Positions 12,087-20,983 of a DNA stretch of 64,000 nt are shown here, piece by piece (the first letter of the stretch is position 1; the number at the start of each line of letters is the position of its first letter). The DNA lies in contig NZ_JAHKQR010000003.1 in assembly GCF_018860805.1 (NCBI RefSeq), positions 806,001 through 870,000 of the forward strand. The letters run 5' to 3'. The position numbers and the translations under genes are program-made. The stretch is from Aestuariibacter sp. A3R04 (GTDB taxonomy: Bacteria > Pseudomonadota > Gammaproteobacteria > Enterobacterales > Alteromonadaceae). Below the pieces are notes generated by a model that saw only the letters and a list, made by a program, of their open reading frames with translations, did not search any database and was not told the origin of the DNA.

Positions 12087-12120
12087 ATGCCAGTCAGTTT
12101 TGTGACTGGCATTTTTTATT
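12087..12120. terminator. Bidirectional terminator between guaA and the MFS gene
   Basis: ATGCCAGTCA (12087-12096) pairs with TGACTGGCAT (12103-12112), followed by TTTTTATT on the plus strand; the other side is A-rich (AAAAAATA), giving a weaker U tract for the minus strand. The stop codon of the converging MFS gene (12116-12118) lies in the T tract. Confidence 0.85.
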
Positions 12121-13288
12121 GTCGGCTAAGTTTGCGCATTGCCCAAAGCCCTATCACTGGGCCGGGGAGTAACCACCAGACCACCCACAATCCTTGCCAT
12201 TGCCACAGCGCAGTGGTTAATGCGATGGATGGAATGGTGAGCGCAAAGCCGATGGCATTTAACATGGCCAAGGTTGAGCCGATGCGTTCTTTGGGGGCGG
12301 TTTCTGCGGCCAGGGCTGAAAATTGCGGCGAATCGGCAATGACGGTCAGGCCCCACAAAGCGAGTAAAACGAGCATCACCGTGGGGGACAAAAAGGCAAC
12401 CAGGGGGTAAAGCAGACAAATAAGCCCGGAACAGCCAAGGGCCAGGCGCGCCACGAATAGACTTCCTAATGGTCGGCTCAGCGCTCCGCCGCCTATACAA
12501 CCCATCAAACCCAGAGCGATGATAGTAAAGGCCACTAATGACGCAGAGAAACCTTGTGTGTGTAGTCGCCCTATTTCCCGGGCCACCATAAAGGGCACTA
12601 GGGTCCACAATGCATACAACTCCCAACTGTGACCAAAGTAGCCCATTGCCACAGCGCGAAAACGGGGTTCCCGTAAGGCCACGAGCCCGTCTTGTAATCG
12701 TGCCTTACCACTAGAGGGGGGTAAATGGGGGCCATCACCGAGAACGAAAATAGCCGCGCCACCCAGCAATGCTAACAGCGACGCGCTCAGTAGTGTCCAT
12801 TGCCAAGGTAACGCGAGGGTGGCGCCACGCAGCAGATGAGGCAGGGCAGTGCCTAGGGTTAACATGCCCACTAGCCATGCCAGTGCGGCGCCCACATATT
12901 TAGGTATCCAGCCAATCACTAACTTCATGCCAAGTGGGTAGATGCCAGCGAGGCACAAACCGGTAAGAAACCGTAATAACAACGCCAAGGGCAGGTGGGC
13001 TGCCACAATGACAAAGCCGGCATTTGCCAGCGCGCCGGCTAGGCAGGAAAGGGCAAAAATACGGCTGGCACGCATTCGGTCCGCCAACCCTGTGGTGGCA
13101 ATAAAGAGTGTACCAATAATGAACCCTGCTTGGACGGTAAGGGTTAGCCATCCCAGATCTTTTTCACTTAGCCCCACATCGGCAATGAGGGCCAAGCCCA
13201 CGCCATTGATGGAGAACCAAAGGGACGTGCCACATAGCTGAGCTAGCACGACAACGAATAATGGATGACGTTGAATAAAAACTGTCAT
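12116..13288 (-). CDS. MFS-family transporter
   Basis: A 390-residue membrane protein with about 12 hydrophobic segments, an early LCGTSLWFSINGVG, and a GLADRMRASR loop after the second segment that fits the MFS signature region. The substrate cannot be read from the sequence. It is the last gene of a minus-strand unit behind a MarR regulator and an FAD/NAD(P) oxidoreductase (83-base gap to the latter, containing a GCCCCTC...GAGGGGC long-range inverted repeat at 13317-13365). Efflux of the oxidoreductase product or of a toxic compound is an inference from that arrangement. Confidence 0.85.
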   Translation of the reverse strand: MTVFIQRHPLFVVVLAQLCGTSLWFSINGVGLALIADVGLSEKDLGWLTLTVQAGFIIGTLFIATTGLADRMRASRIFALSCLAGALANAGFVIVAAHLPLALLLRFLTGLCLAGIYPLGMKLVIGWIPKYVGAALAWLVGMLTLGTALPHLLRGATLALPWQWTLLSASLLALLGGAAIFVLGDGPHLPPSSGKARLQDGLVALREPRFRAVAMGYFGHSWELYALWTLVPFMVAREIGRLHTQGFSASLVAFTIIALGLMGCIGGGALSRPLGSLFVARLALGCSGLICLLYPLVAFLSPTVMLVLLALWGLTVIADSPQFSALAAETAPKERIGSTLAMLNAIGFALTIPSIALTTALWQWQGLWVVWWLLPGPVIGLWAMRKLSRQ

Positions 13289-13371
13289 GCCTTCACCCTA
13301 TTCGATAAAAGAAACCGCCCCTCATTAACCCTTAAGGTCATTCAAAACCTGCTGATTAGAGGGGCAGAGGC

Positions 13372-14634
13372 TTATTTTGAGCAACACGAACCAGGGACAC
13401 GTGCATCACAAGACAACGGACTATTCGCAACCGCCGACTCGATGTCACCCTGATTCGCTAATAATGACGTGACTGACTTAACCTGTTTATAGCCGGTTTT
13501 CAGCAGAAACGTGGGTGCCCGGCCATAGCTTTTAATACCAACAACATAAAGTCCAGACTCAGGGTGAGAAAGCTCAGCTACGCCATGCTCAGGCACAGAG
13601 CCACAAGTGTGCAGGTTGGGATCAATCAGGGGGCCGAGGTTAACCGGACTTTGTGTGGCAGGATCAATGGCGATGCGCAGCTCACTTAGTAACGCAAGGT
13701 TGGGGCGAAATCCAGTGGCGGCAATGATTTCATCTACTGGGGGCAACGCCTTTGAATGGCTGTGTACCACCAGTTTGCCATTATCACTTTGAATTTTTTC
13801 GATGGCGATATGGGTAAATACTTCGATTTTACCCTCTTCCAATAGTGTTTGAATATGCACTTCGAGCCTTCTGCGTTCTTGTAGCTCATCGTTTTTTGGA
13901 GAGCGCACGATATTATCCACAGTTGCTTGACGGATCCCCCATAAAATACGTGTGTCTTGTGCTTGTTCAGACAGTTTGACAAGATCTTGCAATGCGTTAT
14001 AGGCCGAATGGCCGCCACCGATGACCAGTACGGTTTTGCCTGCAAATTGCTCACGACGAGCACCCAGAATATTCGGTACCCCGTAACTAATTGATGAGGA
14101 AGCCGCAAGCTCGCCGATAGCGGGAATACCATGGGCGCCAAGCCAATTGGGAGTCTGATAGGTACCCGATGCATCAATGATGGCCCGAACAAGGATGTCG
14201 CGCTCACCGTCAGCATTGGAAACTCGGACCACGAAGGCGGCGTCTTCCCGTCCGTCGTTGCGCAAAACATCGTGATATTGGCGGCTGATGTTGTCAACAC
14301 GGGTATTTAAATGCAGGTGTGGCGCAATCTTTTCATGGGATGCCAAAGGAAGCACATAGCGATCAAGCAATTCCCTTCCCGTTGGAAAATCGGTGAGCGC
14401 CGGTTCGGTCCAGCCCGTTTCTTTAAGTAACGATATCGCGGTAGGATCCATATTGTATGCCCAAGGCGAAAACATGCGCACATGAGCCCAGTTTGCAATG
14501 TTGGAACCGGCACAGTCACCGGATTCAAACACAATGGGGGTTAGCCCCGCGTCGAGTAAGTTCACCGCGGCGCTAAGCCCGATGGGGCCGGCACCGATGA
14601 CAGCGATGGGCAAGTTTTCCACATTACATGACAT
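13372..14634 (-). CDS. FAD/NAD(P)-binding oxidoreductase with C-terminal cysteine cluster
   Basis: A 420-residue two-dinucleotide-domain flavoprotein. The N-terminal FAD Rossmann motif is VIGAGPIGLSAA (residues about 12-23); the NAD(P) Rossmann motif is VLVIGGGHSAYNAL near residue 200; a late ATGFRPN motif closes the FAD site. The overall plan is that of flavin monooxygenase/thioredoxin-reductase-like enzymes; the substrate is unknown. The last 15 residues hold three cysteines (SCDARVPGSCCSK), and there is an N-terminal Cys3. A GGAGGA ribosome site is six bases before the ATG. A palindrome matching the marR operator lies at 14652-14666. Proteins of this type sometimes occur in metalloid-resistance loci; that link is only a hypothesis here. 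Confidence 0.85.
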   Translation of the reverse strand: MSCNVENLPIAVIGAGPIGLSAAVNLLDAGLTPIVFESGDCAGSNIANWAHVRMFSPWAYNMDPTAISLLKETGWTEPALTDFPTGRELLDRYVLPLASHEKIAPHLHLNTRVDNISRQYHDVLRNDGREDAAFVVRVSNADGERDILVRAIIDASGTYQTPNWLGAHGIPAIGELAASSSISYGVPNILGARREQFAGKTVLVIGGGHSAYNALQDLVKLSEQAQDTRILWGIRQATVDNIVRSPKNDELQERRRLEVHIQTLLEEGKIEVFTHIAIEKIQSDNGKLVVHSHSKALPPVDEIIAATGFRPNLALLSELRIAIDPATQSPVNLGPLIDPNLHTCGSVPEHGVAELSHPESGLYVVGIKSYGRAPTFLLKTGYKQVKSVTSLLANQGDIESAVANSPLSCDARVPGSCCSK

Positions 14635-14651
14635 AAATAGTCCTCCAGGAT

Positions 14652-14666
14652 GTTGTTGGTAACAAC
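14652..14666. promoter_or_regulatory. Putative MarR operator before the oxidoreductase gene
   Basis: GTTGTT-GGT-AACAAC, perfect 6-bp arms, lies 18 bases before the oxidoreductase ATG. The same core occurs in the longer palindrome upstream of the adjacent marR-type gene (15151-15169), which makes both likely binding sites of that regulator. Confidence 0.65.
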
Positions 14667-14686
14667 TATATGGTTAAAAAAATAGC

Positions 14687-15133
14687 TTACGCGCCGAGTC
14701 GGGCGCGGGCTGCCACAGTTAATTTGTTCAGCAATGCAAGGGCGGCATCCACCACATCATCAGGAATATCTGCGATCATTGATGCCTCTTCTGCAATCAG
14801 GCTTTTGCGTATGGTTGCATAGAGTGCCTGGCCTTCGTTGGTGAGCGATAGCTGAACTGCGCGTTGATCATGGGGATCTAAGGTCTTTTGCACATAACCT
14901 TTACGAAGTAAGGCATCAACCACACGGCTTGTGGTGCTCTTATCTAGGCACATTTCTTCCGCTAAGGCTTTTAGCCTTAAGGGGCCACGTTTTACCAAGG
15001 TTTCCAGGGCGTAGCACTGAGCCACCGACACGTTATGGCAGCATATGCTTTCACGATCGCGAAATTGGTGTACGCGGATCAGCTGATTAACGGTTTCGTA
15101 AAGCGCTTCTGCGCGCTTGAGTTTTGTGTCCAT
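14687..15133 (-). CDS. MarR-family transcriptional regulator with cysteine cluster
   Basis: A 148-residue winged-helix regulator. The recognition region is LRLKALAEEMCLDKSTTSRVVDALLRKGYV and the wing has DPHDQRAVQLSLTNEG, both typical of MarR proteins. Unusual features are the cysteines at 31, 32 and 40 (CCHNVSVAQC) just before the DNA-binding domain, plus Cys62; they could form a thiol- or metal(loid)-sensing site, by analogy with cysteine-sensing MarR proteins such as OhrR. It is the first gene of the minus-strand unit with the oxidoreductase and MFS genes, and has a palindromic operator candidate immediately upstream. Confidence 0.92.
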   Translation of the reverse strand: MDTKLKRAEALYETVNQLIRVHQFRDRESICCHNVSVAQCYALETLVKRGPLRLKALAEEMCLDKSTTSRVVDALLRKGYVQKTLDPHDQRAVQLSLTNEGQALYATIRKSLIAEEASMIADIPDDVVDAALALLNKLTVAARARLGA

Positions 15134-15150
15134 TTGGGTGCTACTGACTT

Positions 15151-15169
15151 ATGTTGTTAGTAACAACAT
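15151..15169. promoter_or_regulatory. Putative MarR operator and marR promoter region
   Basis: ATGTTGTT-AGT-AACAACAT is a perfect 19-bp palindrome (8-bp arms, 3-bp centre), 17 bases before the marR-type ATG. Reading the minus strand, a GATAAT -10-like box overlaps its outer edge and TTGCAG lies 15 bases further upstream. The position fits autorepression. Confidence 0.7.
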
Positions 15170-15319
15170 TATCGTATCATTTTGTTTTCTGCAAGCCTTA
15201 AGACTTGTTCAATGGCACTGTATTTTAAGGGAATGACTAGGGGGACAACGTGGAGGTGGTTACCACGGCCGTAGGGTAGGCAGGAACGTAGAACCGGTAT
15301 TGTTAGGGCTAAAATAATA

Positions 15320-15350
15320 ACATACTGGCTTCAGGGTGAAGCCAGTATGT
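15320..15350 (-). terminator. Terminator of the first Gld-type ABC operon
   Basis: A perfect 13-bp stem (15320-15332 with 15338-15350) and a 5-base loop lies 21 bases after the DUF4340 stop; on the minus strand it is followed by TATTATTTTA. Confidence 0.8.
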
Positions 15351-15371
15351 CATATTAGTAAAAAAGGTTAA

Positions 15372-16388
15372 TTACTGTTCATCTTCAGTTTGCTGCGTGT
15401 CCTGAGGAGCCTCCTCTTTTTGTTTATCTGGCGTTAGGGTTTCAAGTTTGGCGTCGTCAATTAACGCCGTTGCCCGATAGTTGGCCAGTTTGAAATACTC
15501 AGGGCGTAAAGAGCTTTTAAGTATGTAGCCACCGGTATCCTGTTTTCCTATTTGATAGGTGATGGTGTCATCGGTTTGGGTGGTGACACGAATGGACAGC
15601 ACGGGTTCTGAGAGTTTGTATTCTGGCTTATCCTCTGTACCCATGACGCTTTCGTATTGGATACTGGCAAGGGTATCGGCCAGGTTATTCACCGCATCAC
15701 TATCGAGGTAGGTGCCATCGGCGAGATCCACGCCCTCCCAACGAGTGGAAGGAGTGGCATCGCTGGATGGGTCATCCTTGTTGTCGTTGTCACTGGCTAC
15801 AGGTTGCACCGTTAAGCCATTAACGGCAATTTGGGCAATGGAAGATTTATCGATGTTAAGGAGTGATTTATCTTCCCAACCGGTTTTATCAACGGATACC
15901 TCATAAGAAGCCATCTCGATGGTATGAATATCATCACTCTTTTCTTCCCTCGCATGAATAATTCGCATACTCGGAGAGGTTCCTAAATAGATCCGTGCCA
16001 GGTTCTCACCCTTCGATGCCAAGGTAATGCGTCGTTCAAATTTATTGTCAGACACTTCAAAGCGTTCCTGGGCGCTGGTACTGGTGGCTACCGGACGGGT
16101 GACCTGCACTGTTGCCAATTTATTCAATAGCTCAGTGATTTTTGTTTTATTCGCTGGAAAATTATCCAGTTGGGGCAGTACCCACTGGTTATCCTGTTTA
16201 CGCAAATGGACTTTTTCATCTTCATCAGCGCCTTCTAAAACAATATCATCGATGCTGTCTTGTTCAAATTGAACAAAAGCAACGGGATCGGCTTTTGCTG
16301 TGACATCTCGCTTGGTCAGACCTATGCCCGCAACCAGAATGAGCTGAACAACCAGCAAGGCAACGAGCAAATTAACGGTGTTCTTCAT
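15372..16388 (-). CDS. DUF4340-domain membrane-anchored protein of Gld-type ABC system 1
   Basis: A 338-residue protein with one N-terminal membrane anchor (residues about 5-24) and a mostly beta-rich extracytoplasmic part. It has the family hallmarks of DUF4340: an early VTAKADP...FVQFEQDSIDDIVLEG segment, WVLPQLDNFPANKTKITELLNKL and later IYLGTSP, LLNIDKSSIAQIAV. The tail is rich in Glu, Gln and Asp. A GGAGG ribosome site stands seven bases before the ATG, which follows directly on the stop of the upstream permease-GldG gene. It has a paralogue at 35120-36082 in the second system. Function is not established. Confidence 0.85.
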   Translation of the reverse strand: MKNTVNLLVALLVVQLILVAGIGLTKRDVTAKADPVAFVQFEQDSIDDIVLEGADEDEKVHLRKQDNQWVLPQLDNFPANKTKITELLNKLATVQVTRPVATSTSAQERFEVSDNKFERRITLASKGENLARIYLGTSPSMRIIHAREEKSDDIHTIEMASYEVSVDKTGWEDKSLLNIDKSSIAQIAVNGLTVQPVASDNDNKDDPSSDATPSTRWEGVDLADGTYLDSDAVNNLADTLASIQYESVMGTEDKPEYKLSEPVLSIRVTTQTDDTITYQIGKQDTGGYILKSSLRPEYFKLANYRATALIDDAKLETLTPDKQKEEAPQDTQQTEDEQ

Positions 16389-19292
16389 TTACTTTACCTC
16401 CGCCAAAATTGCATTGTATTTACGGCTATCTGCCGCCGCGACACTATGACGCCATGCCCAAATTAGGATGAGAGCCAGTATGGCCAGTCCATAGTTAGCC
16501 CACTCCCACCAACGTTGTTCATCCGGTGACATGGGGAGCAGGGTGCGGGCGAGTTGGGTTTGTCCTCTAAGGGCAAGTAATCCCCGGTCTTCTAAGGACC
16601 AATCAATGGTGTTTTGTACAAAATCCAAGGGCTTGGTGTAGTAGGTATTTAAACTTTGCGATACCAGGCTCACCGCCGCATCCGAGGCAAAGGTATTGCT
16701 TGCAACCACTGTGAGTCGGGCAGAAGAGGGCGACCGCGTGATGACACTGCCAATGGCCGATGGGGGCTCCTTATCATCTGCTGTCTCCGACTTATCTGGC
16801 TCCGACTTATCTGTCTCCTTGTCATTGTCTGGCTCCTCATCGCTACTGAGAAGTGGCGAGGACTTATCTTTATAGAAGGAGGTAAAACGTCCCTCAATGG
16901 CCACGCCTAGGAGATAGGCATCGTGTTCATCGGCAGGGGCAAATCCTGAATCGGGATAGCGTTCATAGTTGGGGATGAGGTTGAGATCATCCGACGTCCA
17001 GCTGTTTTTTGAACTGCTGAGAAGTTTGGTAACCTGCCTATCTTTATTTTTTTCATCATCAATGTGAATCGGTGATGCCCAGTTAAGGGTGAGTTGCTCC
17101 AAGGATGCCGTAATAGGGTTATCGCCATTAAGACTGTCCCCCCGTAAATCCGGGAAGTGGGGGTAGGGAAGCATGCGGATCTCCTGAATAGGAAGACCGC
17201 CGATATAGCGCTGTACCGGTACCGGAAGGGCGGTATTTTGTGGGTCAAGCACCATGGTTTCATCAATCTTGACGCCATAATGGGCTAACCAGTCTTCCAA
17301 TCCCGAGGTGTGTTTGCTGGCGGTGAGGCTTTGGGCCGCCTGTACATTAAAGGGGGAGGTCATCAGCACCACGCTTCCCCCTTGCATTAAAAACTGATCA
17401 ACGGCGAAGCGTTGTTTGTCATTTAAATTCTGGGGCGCAAGCACCAGCAATAGGTCGCTGTCTTCGGCGACCTGACCATCGCTGAGGTCTTCTTCTTTTA
17501 CCCGGACATTTTCTTTAAGCACTTGTTCCAAAGAATTATATCCTTGGGCGTTAGGTCCATAGGCCACAGGTTTGACCACCGACACGGTTTTTAATATACC
17601 CGGTGTCAGGCGATGCAAGGCACTATCCAGAGACCGTTTGAGGGCAGCTTTGTCGAGGTTTTCCGGTAGCGGCACCTGCACCGTTTCACTGTTACTCTCC
17701 AGTACCATGTAGAACCAGAAAGGCTGGGGATCAAACAAACTGGCTACCTGTGGACTAAAGCCAAAATTTTGCTTAAGTTCGCTGGCCAGTTCGCCGTTAT
17801 TTGCACCTGGATCAGCGAAGTTGAGGGTAAGCTTGTCACCGGCTTGTTTTTTCCATTCATCCAGCAGGGAATCAAGATCGTTGCGCAGGTTTTGCAAGGA
17901 TTCTGGGAGCTGGTTGCTAGGCGAGATATAGCCATTAAAGGTGACGTTATTTGTCAGCATGGCAAAGGGATTGGCTCCGGCTTGATAGCTACCTGCAACT
18001 TTACGTATTGCCCGGGTAATGGCGTATTCAGGGTTTTTTAGTACTACGTCTAAATCTTGCCCTGTTTGAGATTTTACCTCGATAAGATCACGGAAACCCA
18101 AGGTCTCAAATTGATCGCCATAGGAGATAACCAGATCAAAATACGAACTGACAACAGCGGATTGGTAGCGGTCAGCCGTTTGGAAAGGTACCGGTTTAAT
18201 GCCAAAGCGAGAGGCCGCTTCCTCTTCTGCTTCACGGTCTTGTGTGGGGTCGATAAGCTCAACGCTAACACGTCCGTCGCTGGTAACCGCATATTCTTTT
18301 AATAAGTCCTCGAGTTGGGGAACTAAGGGCGCCAGCAATGGATGGGTTTTAGCAGAAAAGTAGCCGCGGATAACTAACGGCTCCTGAAGTGACACAAGTT
18401 GACTTTCTGTAGCGTCAGACAATGAATACTGTTGTCCTTCGGTTATATCCGCCCTGGCCCAAGTAATGGTATTTAACCAACAATTTGCCACAATGAAATT
18501 GGCAATGGTGAGCCCTACAGCCCATTGATACAGCCGATGTTTCTTGCAAATAGGGTTGCCTGCCCAGCGAAAACGCTCCAGAGAAAGCAGGTTTAAGGCT
18601 AAAAAGATGCCTATTATTGAAACGTAGTAGTAGAGATCCCGAATATCTACTACGCCCCGGGTAATGGATTCAAATCGACTGCCTGTGCCCGCAAGTGACA
18701 GCAGCTGGCTTATCTGTCCACCGAAGAGGTCAGTCAGTGTGGAAGAGCCGATAAAATAGAATAGTCCGCATACCATTGCGGTTAAAATAAGGGCGACCAC
18801 AGGGTTGTCCGTACGGCCACTGGTGTAAAGCCCAATAGAGATATACGCAGCAGCTAAAAATAGGGTCGCCACGTAGCCACCAATAACCAGCCCCCAATCC
18901 AAGGGCCCTAATAGAGATACTGTGATGGGCAAAGGCAGGGTAAGAACGAGGGCCAGGGCCACAAGGGCTAATGTGGCAGCAAACTTGCCCCAAATTAATT
19001 GTAGCGGCGACACTGGTGAGGTGAGCAAGCTTTCTAGTGTGCCAGCTCGGCGTTCTTCAGACCAAGCCCGCATGGTCAAGGCCGCCACAAGAAAGATCAG
19101 TAACAGTGGCAGCCATTGGAAAAGGGGTCTGACATCGGCAATATTACGGGCGAAAAATGTTTCAACCCAGAAAAATACAAATAATGTGGCCGCCACAAAA
19201 CCACCTAAAAACAGGTATGCCGCGGGCGTTGAAAAGAAGCTACGGAATTCTTTGCGGGTGATTTGCATGAAAATAGAAGAAAAATTAGCCAT
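16389..19292 (-). CDS. ABC-2 permease fused to GldG-like auxiliary protein (system 1)
   Basis: A 967-residue protein. Residues about 1-240 are a six-segment ABC-2 permease (QITRKEFRSFFSTPAAYLF near the start, MRAWSEERRAGTLESLL in the coupling loop) closely resembling the separate permease at 32536-33270. A further membrane segment near residues 255-275 leads into a long GldG/ABC_transp_aux-type extracytoplasmic domain with DLLKEY, VSVELIDPTQD and YAITRAIRKV. A low-complexity acidic linker (repeats of DKSEPDKSET) lies at about 810-845 and a C-terminal membrane segment at about 930-947. ATG 19292 (AGAGG eight bases upstream) overlaps the ATPase stop by 8 bases; an in-frame ATG lies at 19307. 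Substrate unknown. Confidence 0.88.
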   Translation of the reverse strand: MANFSSIFMQITRKEFRSFFSTPAAYLFLGGFVAATLFVFFWVETFFARNIADVRPLFQWLPLLLIFLVAALTMRAWSEERRAGTLESLLTSPVSPLQLIWGKFAATLALVALALVLTLPLPITVSLLGPLDWGLVIGGYVATLFLAAAYISIGLYTSGRTDNPVVALILTAMVCGLFYFIGSSTLTDLFGGQISQLLSLAGTGSRFESITRGVVDIRDLYYYVSIIGIFLALNLLSLERFRWAGNPICKKHRLYQWAVGLTIANFIVANCWLNTITWARADITEGQQYSLSDATESQLVSLQEPLVIRGYFSAKTHPLLAPLVPQLEDLLKEYAVTSDGRVSVELIDPTQDREAEEEAASRFGIKPVPFQTADRYQSAVVSSYFDLVISYGDQFETLGFRDLIEVKSQTGQDLDVVLKNPEYAITRAIRKVAGSYQAGANPFAMLTNNVTFNGYISPSNQLPESLQNLRNDLDSLLDEWKKQAGDKLTLNFADPGANNGELASELKQNFGFSPQVASLFDPQPFWFYMVLESNSETVQVPLPENLDKAALKRSLDSALHRLTPGILKTVSVVKPVAYGPNAQGYNSLEQVLKENVRVKEEDLSDGQVAEDSDLLLVLAPQNLNDKQRFAVDQFLMQGGSVVLMTSPFNVQAAQSLTASKHTSGLEDWLAHYGVKIDETMVLDPQNTALPVPVQRYIGGLPIQEIRMLPYPHFPDLRGDSLNGDNPITASLEQLTLNWASPIHIDDEKNKDRQVTKLLSSSKNSWTSDDLNLIPNYERYPDSGFAPADEHDAYLLGVAIEGRFTSFYKDKSSPLLSSDEEPDNDKETDKSEPDKSETADDKEPPSAIGSVITRSPSSARLTVVASNTFASDAAVSLVSQSLNTYYTKPLDFVQNTIDWSLEDRGLLALRGQTQLARTLLPMSPDEQRWWEWANYGLAILALILIWAWRHSVAAADSRKYNAILAEVK

Positions 19293-20199
19293 GGTGTACC
19301 TCTTCATTTATCTGTGCAAACAGGGTTTCAAGATCATGTCGCTCGCCAGTCAGTTCATATAGTTGATGCCCTGCGTCAATCACGGCACGCGCAATGGCAG
19401 GAGAGATGTCAGGATCTGCAACAACGCGATAGCGAATACGCTTTGGTGGTGCAGGCAGTACGGTGACATCTTTCACCTTGGGAAGGCTAAGTAATTTCTG
19501 CTTCATATCCTGGCTAACTGTCAGCAATAGGGCATCTTCTTTTTGCAGTTCTGCGAGTTTCGCATCGACAACAAGACGACCTCCCCGCAGTATTAGTACC
19601 CGTTCACATACGGCCTGTACTTCTTGCAAAATGTGGGTTGATACAATTACCGTGGCGGTTTTTGCCAACTCCTGTATTAAGGTTCGCATGTGACGAATTT
19701 GAGTGGGATCCAAACCATTGGTGGGCTCATCTAAGATCACAATTTCAGGCTCATGCAATATTGCCTGGGCCACACCTACGCGCTGTCTATAGCCGCGAGA
19801 GAGTGTCTGGATAGGGGCGGTGGCCTTATCTTTAAGGGCTGTACGGGCAATGGCTTTGGCAATAGCCGCTGTACGCTTTGTTGGAGGTATATTATGCAGC
19901 GCCGCTTGGTAATCGAGGTAGTCGATGACAGTCATTTCGGGCCATACCGGACAATTTTCCGGCAAATATCCCATTTTTTTTTGAATTTCCTTGGTTTGTT
20001 TTCCAATGGCAAGGCCGTCAACTTGTATGATGCCAGCGGTGGGCTCAAGGTAGCCAGTAAGCATTTTCATAATACTGGTCTTACCAGCACCGTTGTGACC
20101 CAGTAGTCCGACAATTTCGCCACGCGCGATATTAAAGCTAACATCGTTAACTGCACGAAATTTGCCGTAACGACGTTCCAGGTGTTTTACCTGAATCAT
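19285..20199 (-). CDS. ABC transporter ATPase of Gld-type system 1
   Basis: A 304-residue ATP-binding subunit. Walker A is GHNGAGKTS (about residues 34-42), the signature is LSRGYRQRVG instead of LSGGQ, and Walker B is IVILDEPTNGLDP; an STHILQE H-loop follows. The LSRGY/LSKGF form of the signature is shared with the ATPase of the second system (31601-32536) and with GldA-like exporters. AGGAG is seven bases before the ATG, within a small GGAG-AAA-CTCC inverted repeat. It is the first gene of the minus-strand operon ATPase, permease-GldG, DUF4340. Confidence 0.93.
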   Translation of the reverse strand: MIQVKHLERRYGKFRAVNDVSFNIARGEIVGLLGHNGAGKTSIMKMLTGYLEPTAGIIQVDGLAIGKQTKEIQKKMGYLPENCPVWPEMTVIDYLDYQAALHNIPPTKRTAAIAKAIARTALKDKATAPIQTLSRGYRQRVGVAQAILHEPEIVILDEPTNGLDPTQIRHMRTLIQELAKTATVIVSTHILQEVQAVCERVLILRGGRLVVDAKLAELQKEDALLLTVSQDMKQKLLSLPKVKDVTVLPAPPKRIRYRVVADPDISPAIARAVIDAGHQLYELTGERHDLETLFAQINEEVHHG

Positions 20200-20983
20200 G
20201 GAGTTTCTCCTAAGTTAGCATTTTACATTTTTTGTGAATACACTCGCATGCCCACGCCAGTTGGGGCGGTGAATGAACTTTTGGTAAGACGCGGGCAGGA
20301 CTGAATTGCAGACAGCTGAATAGCTTGGGTGTTAATGACGAGGTTACAGCGTGTTGCAGGAACACAAAAAGAATTAACACAGGTAGGATTTATTCTATTC
20401 ATAAGTCATCAATTTTAGCTCGCCGGTACCACGTCCGCATGATGAAAGTTCAATAAAAAGGGTTAGTGTTCACCCAAGCTCCTGTAAGAAAATGTATTGA
20501 ACCTGGGCGAGACCAACACGTGTGCAAAAATAATGATTGGCAAATGAAATTTCAACCGTACTTAAAAGCGTTTTCGGTTAATGGGAGGCTAGGTAAGGCA
20601 AAGCGTCATGCAGGAAATTGACGTGTTACATGTTTTTGGGTTTTGAATTAGGAAATCCGGTGCCGAATCTAACGTTCATAATGGCGCTTTCGGCTTTTCA
20701 CTGTACTGCACATTCACACATTGTGGTGGCTAGTGCGCATCATTAGTTAAACCAGTGATATGTAGAATCTAAGCTTGCTCCAAAGATGAATGATTTTATT
20801 AGTACTAAAGTGTTATTTTTTTAAACTAGATATTTATTTTGTGTTTTAAAAGTTTACATTTTTGTATCGCTATATTTTTAAGTTATTGTTATTAATAAAA
20901 TAAAATCATGGCCTGTTTAATGCTTTGAATGGGTTGCAGAAAAATAATAAGCAGTTCATACACGGTTTAAACGGAGTTTAAAA
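20200..20983. other. Long AT-rich non-coding spacer with sigma-54 promoter
   Basis: A 784-base stretch without a credible gene. It separates the divergent ABC operon from the sorting-signal protein. The last 200 bases are strongly AT-rich, as expected upstream of an activator-dependent promoter. Apart from the -24/-12 element at 20909-20924 I see no repeat or RNA gene. Confidence 0.6.
20909..20924 (+). promoter_or_regulatory. Candidate sigma-54 (RpoN) promoter
   Basis: TGGCCTGTTTAATGCT has GG (20910-20911) and GC (20922-20923) exactly 10 bases apart, the invariant spacing of sigma-54 promoters (consensus TGGCACG-N4-TTGCW). The start site would be near 20934, 50 bases before the ATG at 20984. 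Exosortase target genes are known in several bacteria to use sigma-54 with the PrsK/PrsR pair, which supports the reading. Confidence 0.6.

Noticed and set aside
12126..12626. 166-codon minus-strand frame inside the MFS gene
   Set aside because: Same strand but another frame of a clear membrane transporter; no start signal and unlikely composition.
13317..13365. GCCCCTC...GAGGGGC inverted repeat between the oxidoreductase and MFS genes
   Set aside because: A 7-bp stem with a 35-base loop and no T tract is too weak to call a terminator; noted only in the MFS entry.
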